Of a DNA stretch of 64,000 nt, positions 46,546 to 56,698 are shown piece after piece. The position numbers and the translations under genes are program-made. The stretch covers positions 620,001 through 684,000 of the forward strand of contig CP103020.1 in the NCBI GenBank assembly GCA_024752435.1. Reading direction: 5' to 3'. Position 1 is the first letter of the stretch. Each line of letters starts with the position of its first letter. Source of the stretch: Allantophomopsis cytisporea. Its lineage: Eukaryota > Ascomycota > Leotiomycetes > Phacidiales > Phacidiaceae. The notes under the pieces are model-generated. The model saw only the letters and a list, made by a program, of their open reading frames with translations. It ran no database searches and was not told where the DNA came from.

Positions 46546-48609
46546 ATGCAACACAAAATGGCGAAAGTACCGGCTGTCAAGAGGCGCAAGTTGACTCCTC
46601 CTCCTACTGATGGGGAGGACTCTGCACAGTCAACACTGGAAACAGGCCCATCTGCGAAAGACTTTTATACGCAAGCATCGAGTTGGAATTTAGAGCAGGA
46701 CTACGAAACGAGACCGCGAAAGGGAAAGAAGAAGGAGAAGGAGAGCACTAGATTACCCATCAAGACACAAGATGGTCTAGTTGAGCAATACCAGGCTCCA
46801 GATGGCACTGAGGAAGTCAACAGTGATTTAGAATGGCTTGGTGAAGAAGAGCCAGAGGAGCAGGTGGAGGAAGAAAAGGTGCCAGAGAAGCCGGTCGTGC
46901 CCATGCGACAGCAAATCCTCGAAGCCAAGGAAGAGCTTGCAAAAATCGCTATGATTCTGAACGAGGATCCAGAAGAAAATGCTGCAGCTTTCCGATCGCT
47001 AGCTCAATTCGGGCAGCACTCCAACACCACGATTAAGAAACTTGCGCTTGCAACACAATTGGCTGTCTACAAGGATGTTATTCCAGGCTACAGAATTAGG
47101 CCTTTGTCGGCTGAGGATATGGAGACTAAGGTATCGAAAGAAGTAAAGAGACTACGAGCGTTCGAACAAGCACTTGTAACTGGATACCAAGGATACATCA
47201 AAGAGCTTGCAAAGTTGGCTCAGTCAGGTCGTAGCGGGAAGTCAAGAGATGGGGGTCCAAGTCTGGGAAGCATTGCCATTGCTTGCGCCTGCAACCTTTT
47301 GGTTTCAGTTCCACATTTTAACTTCCGAGGAGAGCTTCTTAAGATTTTGGTCGGAAAGTTAAGCACAAGAAAGGTTGACGATGACTTTCTGAAATGTAGA
47401 GAGACTATCGAGACTCTTTTCAAGGATGATGAAGACGGAACACCATCCTTGGATGCTGTGTCTCTCCTGACGAAGATGATGAAGGCCCGTGGTTATAGGG
47501 TGGACGAGTCGGTTTTGAACACCTTCCTTCACTTGAGATTATTATCGGAGTTCTCGTGGAAGGCTTCCCAAAACCACATTGACAAGCCGAGCAAAGACGA
47601 TGCTCCTGAAGCGAAACTCAAGCAAAAAAGAGTGTTCAGAACGAAGAAGGAGCGAAAGATCATGAAAGAGCGAAAGGTTGTGGAGAAGGAGATGGTGCAA
47701 GCTGACGCAACCGTCAGTCATGAAGAGCGTGATCGTATGCAAGCCGAGACACTAAAGCTCGTTTTCGTGACTTACTTCAGAATCTTAAAGATCAGATCTC
47801 CAAATTTGATGGGCGCTGTTCTTGAAGGTCTAGCACGCTACGCGCATCTCATCAACCAGGAGTTTTTCGGCGACATCCTCGAAGCTCTTAAGGATCTTAT
47901 TGGTCATGCCGAGAATGCAGATGATTTGGAAGAGGACGAGGAGAAGGACGAGGAGGACGAAGATGCTGAGACGACAAGAAACCTGACTCGTGAAGCTTTA
48001 CTCTGTATTATCACAGCGTTTGCACTTCTTGAAGGGCAGGATGCCGCAAAGGCCCAGGCGTCATTGAGTCTGGACTTGAGCTTCTTCATCACTCACCTTT
48101 ATCGCACATTATACGCCCTTTCCTTGAACCCCGACATCGAACTCAGTGCAAAGTCTCTTCATCTCCCTGATCCCAATAACCCGAACGCACAAACTATCAC
48201 TACTGCCACTAACAAAGTCAATATCCAAACCACCACCGTCCTTCTCCTCAAGTCCCTCCAATCTATTCTCCTACCTGCCCTTGGAGCCCGGGCTGTTCCA
48301 CCTTTGCGAATTGCCGCTTTCTCTAAGCAATTGTTCACTTCCTCCTTACACTTGCCCGAGAAGTCTTGTCTTGCAACCCTGGGTCTCATGGGAAAGGTCA
48401 CCAAGACACACGAGAAGAAGGTTGCTGGCTTATGGAATACTGAGGAGCGAAGAGGAGATGGAAAGTTTGATCCTCTCAGTACTGAAGTTGAGGGTAGCAA
48501 TCCTTTCGCATGTACTGTTTGGGAAGGAGAATTACTTAGGAAACACTTCTCACCTGGTGTGAGAGATGGTGTGAAGGCTGTGGAAAAGAACGTTTTGGGT
48601 TTGAGATAG
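46546..48609 (+). CDS. NOC3: Nucleolar complex protein 3 (Noc3)
   Basis: Single exon, 687 aa from the ATG at 46546; a second in-frame ATG at 46558 (MAKVPAVKRRKLTPPP) is at least as likely to be the start. Family features are the basic N-terminus, an acidic segment (WLGEEEPEEQVEEEK), the conserved NOC3-type block ILEAKEELAKIAMILNEDPE with RSLAQFGQHSNTTIKKLALA, and ATQLAVYKDVIPGYRIRPLS. HEAT-like helices follow, with a basic region (RVFRTKKERKIMKERK) and a CBF/Mak21-type C-terminal part (TLKLVFVTYFRILKIRSPNL to VLEGLARYAHLINQEFFGDI). The Noc2-Noc3 complex moves with pre-60S particles from nucleolus to nucleoplasm, and Noc3 is also linked to replication initiation in yeast. An acidic run (EEDEEKDEEDEDAE) sits at about 465-480. 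Confidence 0.95.
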   Translation: MQHKMAKVPAVKRRKLTPPPTDGEDSAQSTLETGPSAKDFYTQASSWNLEQDYETRPRKGKKKEKESTRLPIKTQDGLVEQYQAPDGTEEVNSDLEWLGEEEPEEQVEEEKVPEKPVVPMRQQILEAKEELAKIAMILNEDPEENAAAFRSLAQFGQHSNTTIKKLALATQLAVYKDVIPGYRIRPLSAEDMETKVSKEVKRLRAFEQALVTGYQGYIKELAKLAQSGRSGKSRDGGPSLGSIAIACACNLLVSVPHFNFRGELLKILVGKLSTRKVDDDFLKCRETIETLFKDDEDGTPSLDAVSLLTKMMKARGYRVDESVLNTFLHLRLLSEFSWKASQNHIDKPSKDDAPEAKLKQKRVFRTKKERKIMKERKVVEKEMVQADATVSHEERDRMQAETLKLVFVTYFRILKIRSPNLMGAVLEGLARYAHLINQEFFGDILEALKDLIGHAENADDLEEDEEKDEEDEDAETTRNLTREALLCIITAFALLEGQDAAKAQASLSLDLSFFITHLYRTLYALSLNPDIELSAKSLHLPDPNNPNAQTITTATNKVNIQTTTVLLLKSLQSILLPALGARAVPPLRIAAFSKQLFTSSLHLPEKSCLATLGLMGKVTKTHEKKVAGLWNTEERRGDGKFDPLSTEVEGSNPFACTVWEGELLRKHFSPGVRDGVKAVEKNVLGLR

Positions 48610-49271
48610 TTAGGTTAATGATGTAGAAGACAATGATTTGTCAGAGCAAAAATATGAGGTTTTTTTAGGAGAAATTCCTATGGTTTCTTTTAATTATCGA
48701 GTTTATAGATGCGAAATGTGTTGAAAATGGTTCAGATACTTACTTAGCCAATTCACTGACTATCGAGATGTATTCATGATCCCTAACCAACTGACCAATG
48801 ATGGGATGTAGGAAATCTAGACTCTATTAATACTGCTTTACGAATGACCACCGGCGTCACATGGTCCATGTTTATACACACTGAAACCTTTTACAATTGC
48901 GACACCCTTCCCCATCTCTAGTCCAACGCTCTACAAGAATTTGCCTGCCTGAACCTGTATTTTCTTCTTGCAAATCTGAACAAATCTAACAGAGCTTTGG
49001 TGCCATAAATGCATTTGTCTGCCACTCCCATCACTATCGGCCCTTCATTTTAGACATCTGCTCTATAATCAAATTACTCGCTACCCCGTTGCCCATTTTT
49101 GATAAGTTTTTACATTATCACAGGACTGCTCTTGTCACTTGAGAACAAGAAGAAGCACTCGAGTTTCCATGAGCTCTAGGGTGGAAATATAAAGATGCGG
49201 GAAGCCTTTTGAAGGCAGCTGCATAAATTGTGGCTGAATAATACTACAAAGGGTCTTCGAATTATCGCCAT
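48610..49271. other. Convergent intergenic region NOC3 / CBP3
   Basis: 662 bp, AT-rich, between facing stops. No gene is seen. Confidence 0.55.
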
Positions 49272-50345
49272 CTAAATCTTCTTGGTGATAGGAGCCTCCT
49301 TAACCACCTCAAATGGTGCGTCCATCATCTTACTTCTTTCAGACACAACATGCACCTCACTGCCAGGTGATCCAAACGCAATTTTTCCGTGAGCAACAGT
49401 CCCATCTGAAATCGAGTCAAGACCTTTGAGAGTCCTCCGCATGTAGCTCACAATGATACCCAACTTTCTCACGTCAACCTCCTCGTCTGCCTTAAAGACG
49501 TTTCTCCACACAGCAGCGGCAAGTACAGCGTCCCCTCTAGCCAAACCCTCATCATAAGCAGCAATGATTCCCCTCCACTGAATATACAGATCCTTCAAGT
49601 ACTTATTTCGTGTGCCGCGCGCAACCATATTGTGATTGACAGCCATACGATCCTCAGCGTCGTAGAAGAAATGATCCAAAAGATGCTGCTGCCACGCAGG
49701 AGCATCGTCTGCATGGAACATCCGAAAACGAACGCTGAGCATGTACATGTGTAACATAGTAACCTGGCTCCAAGTGCTAAAAGTAGGCAATAAGCCAAGG
49801 TCCTCATGCCAAAATCCGCTCCCTACACCCAAATCCTCCCCCGATTCTGTTTTCGGAATCTCATCCTCGGTACCCGCCTGTGGAACTTTATAGTCGGCCA
49901 TGGTTGCACATTCTTTGTAGAGTTGCTCCGTCATGCCGTATGCGCGGTAGGTTTCTGTAGAACGGCCGCCGAGTGCCGATAGTATTGACGCCGGGGTGGA
50001 GGACTTTGGATCGTAACTACCTCCTTCGGCACGTGTGGGCGTTACAGGTGGAATTGAGACTGGGTCCGTAGTGGTGCCATCTGGAACTGTGCGAAAGAGA
50101 GAAGCTGAGTTTGTGAATGTGCGATATGGAGATGATGGGTTTGACTTCTTCTTGGTTAGCCATAGTACTAGAGATGAGAAAGATCGCTCACTTTGGCAAT
50201 TGAGCGGTTTTGGCGACACAGGGCCCGAAGACATTGCGTACATGTTTTGGAGGCCATTCTGATATTTTGAAATAGTATTGAAAGGGTTGAAGAACAACTC
50301 AGACTTTCGAGAGGGAATTGATTGTATCCTAGCTAGCGCATACAT
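49272..50345 (-). CDS. CBP3: Ubiquinol-cytochrome c chaperone Cbp3
   Basis: Single exon, 357 aa. The N-terminal about 120 residues are Ser/Arg/Thr-rich and basic, as expected of a mitochondrial presequence. The conserved chaperone domain spans about 170-330: FWHEDLGLLPTFSTWSQVTM, LHMYMLSVRFRMF, WQQHLLDHFFYDAEDRMAVN, RNKYLKDLYIQWRGIIAAYD and EGLARGDAVLAAAVWRNVF. Cbp3 acts with Cbp6 at the mitochondrial ribosome tunnel to receive newly made cytochrome b for complex III. The start is uncertain: Met 1 at 50345 and several later Met codons (NMYAMSS) could all supply the presequence. Confidence 0.93.
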   Translation of the reverse strand: MYALARIQSIPSRKSELFFNPFNTISKYQNGLQNMYAMSSGPVSPKPLNCQSERSFSSLVLWLTKKKSNPSSPYRTFTNSASLFRTVPDGTTTDPVSIPPVTPTRAEGGSYDPKSSTPASILSALGGRSTETYRAYGMTEQLYKECATMADYKVPQAGTEDEIPKTESGEDLGVGSGFWHEDLGLLPTFSTWSQVTMLHMYMLSVRFRMFHADDAPAWQQHLLDHFFYDAEDRMAVNHNMVARGTRNKYLKDLYIQWRGIIAAYDEGLARGDAVLAAAVWRNVFKADEEVDVRKLGIIVSYMRRTLKGLDSISDGTVAHGKIAFGSPGSEVHVVSERSKMMDAPFEVVKEAPITKKI

Positions 50346-50666
50346 TTCGTAGATGTCATGATATTTTGGCAGGGTTCAGCCACTAATTCAAGTGCCGGCA
50401 AAAAGATTGGCCGATCACAAGTTAAGCTATTGAAGCTCATGGTTAGCAGCAAATATATTCTAAAAGTCGTGGTCAGAGTTTGATATATAAATTCCTTTCA
50501 TTGCAATCTCGATTGAATCGAGACAATCCTAAATCTTACTCATGGGGGTATACCCTTAAAATTGCCACAAAAACTAAAAAGCACATCCCATACAATACAA
50601 AAATCCCGACACTTGAACTCCAGTTCCATGCACCTCATGCTTCCAACTCCAATATATTGTACACAG
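50346..50666. other. Intergenic CBP3 / SET9
   Basis: 321 bp holding the CBP3 promoter and the SET9 3' UTR. Nothing else is seen. Confidence 0.5.
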
Positions 50667-53382
50667 TTATTCGACCCATTCCGCATCGTCAATATCGACT
50701 GCGAGGCGTCTTTTCTTCCTACCAACCCTGCTGGTTTCTTCCACAACCCTCGTCCCTCCCATGATATTGCCACTCCTCCGCCTCGAAAAAGACCTTTTTC
50801 GTGCTGAGATAGCGGGACTGGCTCTCTCAGTTTTTACAATGCTCGCTCTCACATTCTCAGGCCGGACTCTTGAAGCAACGACCTGGATGATATCATTTTC
50901 CGCATCTGCCAGGCCCCGTGAAGATCTACGCTGTGCTCCGCGCTTCTCTGACATTGGCATGTCTTCACTGTCATACTCCACAGCTCTATGCTTGTAGCCG
51001 CGTGTCCTTGGATTTAGTTCCTTTTGTTTGAGCACCTCTTCATACTCAAATTTCACCGTCTTGCGTTTCCTGCCGCGCTTTACTGGGGTGATCTGGAGCA
51101 CACTCTCTTCCTCCTCAACCTTCACCTTTGGTCTCCGACCTCGCTTCTGCAGTGCCGTCCTTTCCACTGTAGCTTTGACTGCTACTCTTCCCCGTCGTGC
51201 TGGCTCTTGTGCAGCAGTCTTTTGGTACGACTTCCTCTTCTTCTTCGAAGGCTGTTCTTCTTCTTCTTCTTCTTCTTCCTCCTCATCGTCCTCCTCCTTC
51301 TCCCCCTTATCGTCGTCATCCTCGTCTTTCACCCAATCACCCTTTGCCTCATCCCAGCTCTTTTTTCCGCCGATGAATCTATGTACAGTCCTGTGATCTG
51401 TGATTCGCACTTCGTTGTCCCATTTACCCTCTCTGTCAGTCTTTGGCCAAACAAACCCATACAGTTTGCTATGACGTTCACAACGTGGACAGCTCGATTT
51501 AACGCAATACGCATCATACTGAACGAAAACCTCGTCACAGATGTCGCAAGTATTCCATTTACTTGCTTCGAGTGCAAGGAGCTTTCGGTTTAGCTTGTAA
51601 TCTCCACGAACTCGAATTCGAACGGCCTTAGTATCTGGCTCGGGCGACGAAGATGGTGATTGGGCGGAATCTTTGACAATTTCGGGCGATCGTGCAGGCT
51701 GAGAAGTTGGCGTACCTCGGGAGACTGGTCGTGGGAATAGGCCACCAAAAAAGGTTTTCTTTGCAGGGCGACCTCTCTTCTTTGTTGCCTTCGGCACCAC
51801 CATTGAGAGTGAATTATCAAGTACTAACTCAGGATCCAGCTCAGATAATTCGGACTCTTCTAGAGAAGGTGTCATTGGTGTACTCCTGACACTCGTAGTA
51901 GTAATCTTCTCGTCACGGACAGGATCATACATGCTCGTGGAAGTGGTGACATATGTTTGTGTCTGTGGTTTGACAACAATGGTATCATCGTCCACCGAAG
52001 TAGCGTCCGTTGAGACAGCTCCATCTATCGTTGATGACGAAGGGGAGCTGGCGGCAGTGGGAATTGTGGATGGAGTGGATATTGTAGCATGATGAGATCG
52101 CACAGTACTATTCTGCTCTTGCAACCTATGCAGTTGAGTATCGAATTGGCCCATAATATCGACACCCCCACTTGCATTTAATCCCGACCAGCCTTCCTGT
52201 TTTGTCGCGTCACTTGCTCCTTGTGGCGTGGTCGATAACAGTACACTTGAACTATCGGCTAGATCATCCTTAACAATCTCCTCACTCAGCTTCGACGGCC
52301 CTCGCTTCCTCTTGTTTTCATTGAGATATGCCGGCACAAGTTCTGATGCAGTCTGTAGAGGTTGGCCTTCGGACTTGACGGTAAGTCTATTTCTTGGGGC
52401 TTTTCGTCTTCCGATGAGGGGAGGCCGGCTTTCTGGAGTGGCGGAAGGTGTTCGTGAGGATGACGCAGAGCCGACTGTGCGGCGCCTATGGCGTAGTGAA
52501 TACGGTGCAGCTGGTTCACCGTCCTCAATCGAAGTTGACACAACTGCACTCTCTGTTCCTGCGCCCAACTTCCACCCATTCTGTCCAGCATCTTCGCAGG
52601 TCTGACAAAGACACTCGCTGTTATCCTCTCCAAAGTAATTCTCCCCATAAGTAACTGTGATTTCGTCCCCTACATCAATGTCTCGTTTCGCAATAATCTC
52701 CATACCGGCGCTTCCGGTGGTACTCAACCTGGCATTTGAATCGCAGTCGTGATTAGCGAATCGCGCTGGGCCCAGGAACAATGAGGCAGATTTGTTGCGA
52801 CTGGAGACAACAATTGAGAAGTCCCTCCTTCGGACTCGCACATCTCTCTCTTCCTCTTCGGTCATGACAACTTGCACACCGCATAAGTACTTGACTGTTT
52901 CGCCTTTTTTGATCATCTTTCTGGCTGTCACAGATGCTTCATGGGTATCGATGGTGTATCTGTTGGTGCTGGAGACCTCGAAAGGACAATCCGGCATGTA
53001 TATGTTTATGTACCTTCGGAGGTGCTGCTGAAAGTCCTTTTTCTCCTTGTCAGTCTTCAGATTGTCCCTGAACCTCTTGAGTCCGTTAAGTGAAAGTAGC
53101 TGCGTCTCGGCTTTCGCAGGATCCTTTTCGATAATAACGGCATTTTGAAGAACAGACGTAATATCTTCCTCACGGATGCCTCGAGAAGGATGGTAAAGAG
53201 TCTTATTCTTGCGGATAGTAGTCCAATAATATACCTATAAAAAAGACGTCAGAGATAATGATCTATGTATAGGAGAAATATCTTACATGATCAACAAGCG
53301 CATCGGTCAAAATGTCGTCATAAGAGCTCAATTGCGCAAGCGTCAAGCGCTGCTTCTTGGTGGGAGAACTTGGAGGAGCCAT
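50667..53382 (-). CDS. SET9: Histone H4-K20 methyltransferase Set9 (KMT5)
   Basis: complement(join(50667..53234, 53287..53382)), 887 aa. The N-terminus MAPPSSPTKKQRLTLAQLSS, then YDDILTDALVDHVYYWTTIR, is typical of fungal Set9. The SET domain at about 125-235 shows ARKMIKKGETVKYLCGVQ, SLFLGPARFANHDCDSNARL (substrate/SAM motif, about 183-202) and GDEITVTYGENYFGE, followed by the post-SET CLCQTC. A second Cys cluster at about 620 (NTCDICDEVF..YCVKSSCPRC) precedes YGFVWPKTDREGKWD, also a Set9 trait. The rest is disordered, with a poly-Glu run (bases about 51255-51290), basic AT-hook-like GRPAKK/RGRK and the tail RVGRKKRRLAVDIDDAEWVE. The enzyme methylates histone H4 Lys20 on chromatin and supports the DNA-damage response. 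Divergent from the mitochondrial L14 gene. Confidence 0.94.
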
Positions 53383-53992
53383 TGAGACCCGGGCGCATAT
53401 ATCGAGACAGATGTTGCTAACGGCGCAAGACCTTCAAGTGCTCGTGACAGGATTATGGCTCTATCGCTTTGCGCCGAGCAACAGCAACCACAAACGCGCA
53501 TGGACGTGTGTACAGTATTTTGTAGATCGTTCCCGAAAATGAAAGTAAAGAGTTGAGGTGTATTGTTCGATCTTGCTGACGTGCGGAAGTCGTAGCCTCT
53601 TTGAAGCGGCTGGCTGAAGTAACAAGGATCGTCAGGTAAAGTACCTTAGTATTCTCACAAGTCCGGAGAAGGCTGGAATCTTTTGATTGCAACGGAGCAG
53701 AATTGAATATGAGAAACCCTGAATTAACCCAAAAACAAAAAGCGATCAAGCAAATGAGTGTACGCCGTCAAATGCAATGAATCAAACCATTGTATATTGT
53801 GTAATGAGCATTGAGGAGGCTGGGGATAATAGTTGATTCTTGATTGAACTATCAATGCCTTATAAGGCATTCTGCTTAAACACTATCACACTAACCAAAA
53901 TAGGTCCTGCATTGACATCGCGAGTGCAGGTGCGGAATAATAGGAAGAGTCAGCATATCAAAATTTGGCAGACGCTGTGGTATGATCTCACG
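53383..53992. promoter_or_regulatory. Divergent intergenic region SET9 / mitochondrial uL14
   Basis: 610 bp between divergent starts. Short frames (53357-53542, 53453-53749 on opposite strands) have no domain. No specific site recognised. Confidence 0.5.
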
Positions 53993-54606
53993 ATGATTCA
54001 ATTAAAGGTACGCCCAGATGACTTGTATGGGTATTCGGTCACTGATAAACATATAGACGATGCTCAATTGCATTGACAACTCGGGCGCCGCTGTGGTCGA
54101 ATGCGTAAGAGTTCTCAAAATGAAGAGAGCGGCGAAGATCGGTACGACAATCTACTTGCGCACACACAGCACTTCGATATATTCTTATGGCATCTGTCTA
54201 TGATAGCGCTAATACCTGGGATTGTAGGAGACCGTATCATTGTGGTAGTGCAGAAGCAGCGAAACTTCGGTCCAGAGTCTGGTCCAGGTGGAAGTGTATC
54301 CATTTCCGCGTCGAATAAAGTTCGAAGAGGAGACATGCGCCACGCTGTTGTAGTTCGAACTGCAAAGAAGCTGCAAAGGGAGGACGGAAGTGTCGTCAAG
54401 TTCGATGACAACGCTTGCGTTCTGATCAACAAATCTGGAGATCCAATCGGCACAAGATTGAATGGTATGGACTACATGGCAGCGCGAACGGCTGTTTATT
54501 CAATCGAGATATTTACTAACATCGCGGGTTTATAGGTGTTGTTGGAACCGAACTCAGGAAGGCGAAGTGGTCAAAAATCTTGTCACTTGCACCAATGCAC
54601 TTGTAA
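53993..54606 (+). CDS. MRPL38: Mitochondrial large-subunit ribosomal protein uL14
   Basis: join(53993..54007, 54057..54141, 54228..54464, 54536..54606), 135 aa. The start MIQLKTMLNCIDNSGAAVVE is split after five codons by the first intron. The universal L14 blocks follow: CVRVLKMKRAAKIGDRIIVV, VSISASNKVRRGDMRHAVVV, RTAKKLQREDGSVVKFDDNA, CVLINKSGDPIGTRLNG, and the end GTELRKAKWSKILSLAPMHL. The bacterial-type uL14 (not cytosolic Rpl23) is expected in the mitochondrial ribosome near the tRNA and factor-binding side; the yeast name is MRPL38. All four exons join in phase. The 15-nt first coding exon is easy to miss. Converges with RPB9. Confidence 0.95.
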
Positions 54607-54806
54607 AAACAGATGTTGATGCATGGAACTGAAGGCGTTATAACGGGCTGAAATTTAATTTTATATGAACCAGACATCCCCGCTAGTCCAAACTCCAAAC
54701 TCCTGAAACTGTGATCCTGGCTATGCGCATTGGAAATGCTGCGCTCAAAACTCCATTCCATTTTCCTCTTCCCCGTCTTATTGTTCTCCACAAATGCTAT
54801 TGGGTA

Positions 54807-55533
54807 TCACTGGAAAATCTCACCACATCCGCAGCAGACATAAAATAGTTTCTGAGAACATGTAATCAGTACAAGATCTCCCAAGTAATCTTGATACAAT
54901 GAGACTTACCATTCCTGTTTCTGCAGATCTTTGTTGTGACTGGAAAAACACAGCGTCGGTTTCCTTGCACTTGGGGCAGGTCTTGTTGGATCTTGGAAGC
55001 TAAAAAGCGAAATCATGTCAGTAGAGGTCAAAGAATGCCATACTAGCATATCATTTCTTCTCTGTCTAAGCAGCTTGCTGCTGTGCCTCATCTTCGTCAT
55101 CCGCAAGACCTTCATCCTCCATGTATGTTTCTCCTGGTGAATCACCTGCATCTCCACAGACAATACAAGTAATCATACAGCCGCAAAGAGTACAAAAATC
55201 GGGGTAACCAACCGTTGGGTCGGATCCAACATCCTGGGTGACACCAGCAGTCTCACCAACAGCGTTGTTGAGTACGTTCCGGAAAACACATGAGGACACG
55301 GCCTCTTCGCTGTATTGGCAAGTTCGGCAGGCGAAGTTCAACTTGTGAGTTTGAGGATCTTCTTTTGGATACAGCATGTTCGAACTATAAAAGTATCAGT
55401 ATCTATACATTTGACATCTAGTATGAGCGATGTAGACTGTGGCATACCATTCGCTGCAGAAGCGGAAAGTGATCTGCTCAAGATGTTTCTGTTTTGGCTG
55501 GTGTTCTCCTACGGAGGAAGCTGGGGATGCCAT
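54807..55533 (-). CDS. RPB9: DNA-directed RNA polymerase II subunit Rpb9
   Basis: complement(join(54807..54851, 54910..54999, 55213..55384, 55448..55533)), 130 aa. The N-terminal zinc ribbon is FRFCSECNNMLYPKEDP then FACRTCQYSEEA. The C-terminal zinc ribbon, of TFIIS type, is LPRSNKTCPKCKETDAVFFQ, SQQRSAETGM and KLFYVCCGCGEIFQ. The linker DVGSDPT joins them. Rpb9 sits at the Pol II jaw and affects start-site choice, fidelity and transcript cleavage. The intron between the two ribbons (213 bp) starts with the weak GTTGGT, and the upstream frame stays open for 49 codons into it. The gene is divergent from the Pin1/Ess1 gene. Confidence 0.92.
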
Positions 55534-55968
55534 GATGAGGTAGGAAAGATTACGGAGTGTTGTGTATGTTGCAAAAATTTCCGAAGCTGTAACGGAGGTC
55601 CAAGTTTGTATGTCGAAGGCTTGTGTTCAACTACTGAGGAAGTTTTCTTTTGGATGGAGCGTTGCGTAAATGTCCGTCGATCGAAAATAAGGTGCTTGAG
55701 GACAAACGTCGCGCGGCGGCAACATTGTATGTAGGTACTGCCGCGGAAAGTCAGCGCAGCCTAGCCTTGCAACTAAACTTAATGTGGAACACCCCGCAAT
55801 GTCCAACTTGTTTACAGTCACATGAGTACCTTGAGTAGTACAGACCTGGAGCTTCCTGCAGCCGCATAGTCACTCTACCAAACCTACTTTCAAGGACCCT
55901 TTGCTCAAGTTATACTTACCAACTGCACATACTTTCCTAATCAAACCATATACCCAAAGCTACACAAA
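55534..55968. promoter_or_regulatory. Bidirectional promoter RPB9 / ESS1
   Basis: 435 bp between a Pol II subunit gene and a Pol II-CTD prolyl isomerase gene, transcribed away from each other. No specific site recognised. Frames here show no domain. Confidence 0.55.
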
Positions 55969-56698
55969 ATGGTAAGATTGTTTATCCAGATCCTGCAAGA
56001 CTTACGGAGTATCATTTGTGCCCTTGCCATGAAAGGTTGTCCAAGTTGCTGATTGTGTCGCAGGCGGATACAGGACTTCCATCAGGCTGGGAAGTGCGTC
56101 ACTCAAACTCTAAGAACCTCCCATATTACTTCAATATCGCACAGCAAAACTCTCGTTGGGAACCGCCATCTGGAACTGATACCGAGAAGCTTAAGGCCTA
56201 CATGGCAGCCCATCACAGCGTGCAGGAAGTACAACCAGACCAGAGAATGAATGGTCAGGATGGAAAGATTCGCGCAAGTCATTTGTTAGTAAAGCACAAG
56301 GACAGCAGAAGACCAAGTAGTTGGAGAGAGGTAAGTTAGGCTCGACAGGAGTTGATGAGTGGTAAAGGCTGATGATTACAGGCCGAGATCACCCGTACGA
56401 AAGACGATGCTATGAGCATCATCCTCGCACATGAGGCTCGCATTAAGAACGGTAGCAGCACCCTTGGCGAGCTTGCGATTAGCGAGTCAGACTGTAGCAG
56501 CGCACGGAAGATGGGTGATTTGGGTTACTTTGGAAAGGGTGACATGCAGAAGGAGTTCGAGGATGCAGCATTCCAGTTGAAGCCAGGAGAGGTCAGCGGG
56601 GTAGTTGAGACTGCTTCAGGTCTACACTTGATTGAACGGTATGTATCGGATGTATCCTAGTAAAGAAAACAACTGACAAGATATGCAGACTTGCATAG
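55969..56698 (+). CDS. ESS1: Peptidyl-prolyl cis/trans isomerase, Pin1/Ess1 type
   Basis: join(55969..55971, 56064..56330, 56382..56638, 56689..56698), 178 aa. The first coding exon is only the ATG. The WW domain at about 5-40 shows GLPSGWEVRHSNSKNLPYYF and NSRWEPPSG. The parvulin domain at about 65-178 shows IRASHLLVKHKDSRRPSSWR, RTKDDAM, ISESDCSSARKMGDLGYFGK, MQKEFEDAAFQLKPGEVSGV and ETASGLHLIERLA. It isomerises phospho-Ser/Thr-Pro bonds, notably in the RNA polymerase II C-terminal domain; the phosphate-binding basic loop (KHKDSRRPSSWR) is present. The last exon encodes only the final residues LA, so a gene finder that skips it would add a false RYVSDVS tail. Confidence 0.95.

Noticed and set aside
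51024..51593. Leu/Phe-rich plus-strand frame of 189 aa looking like a membrane protein
   Set aside because: Antisense of the acidic/basic region of SET9; hydrophobicity comes from the reversed Glu/Lys codons.
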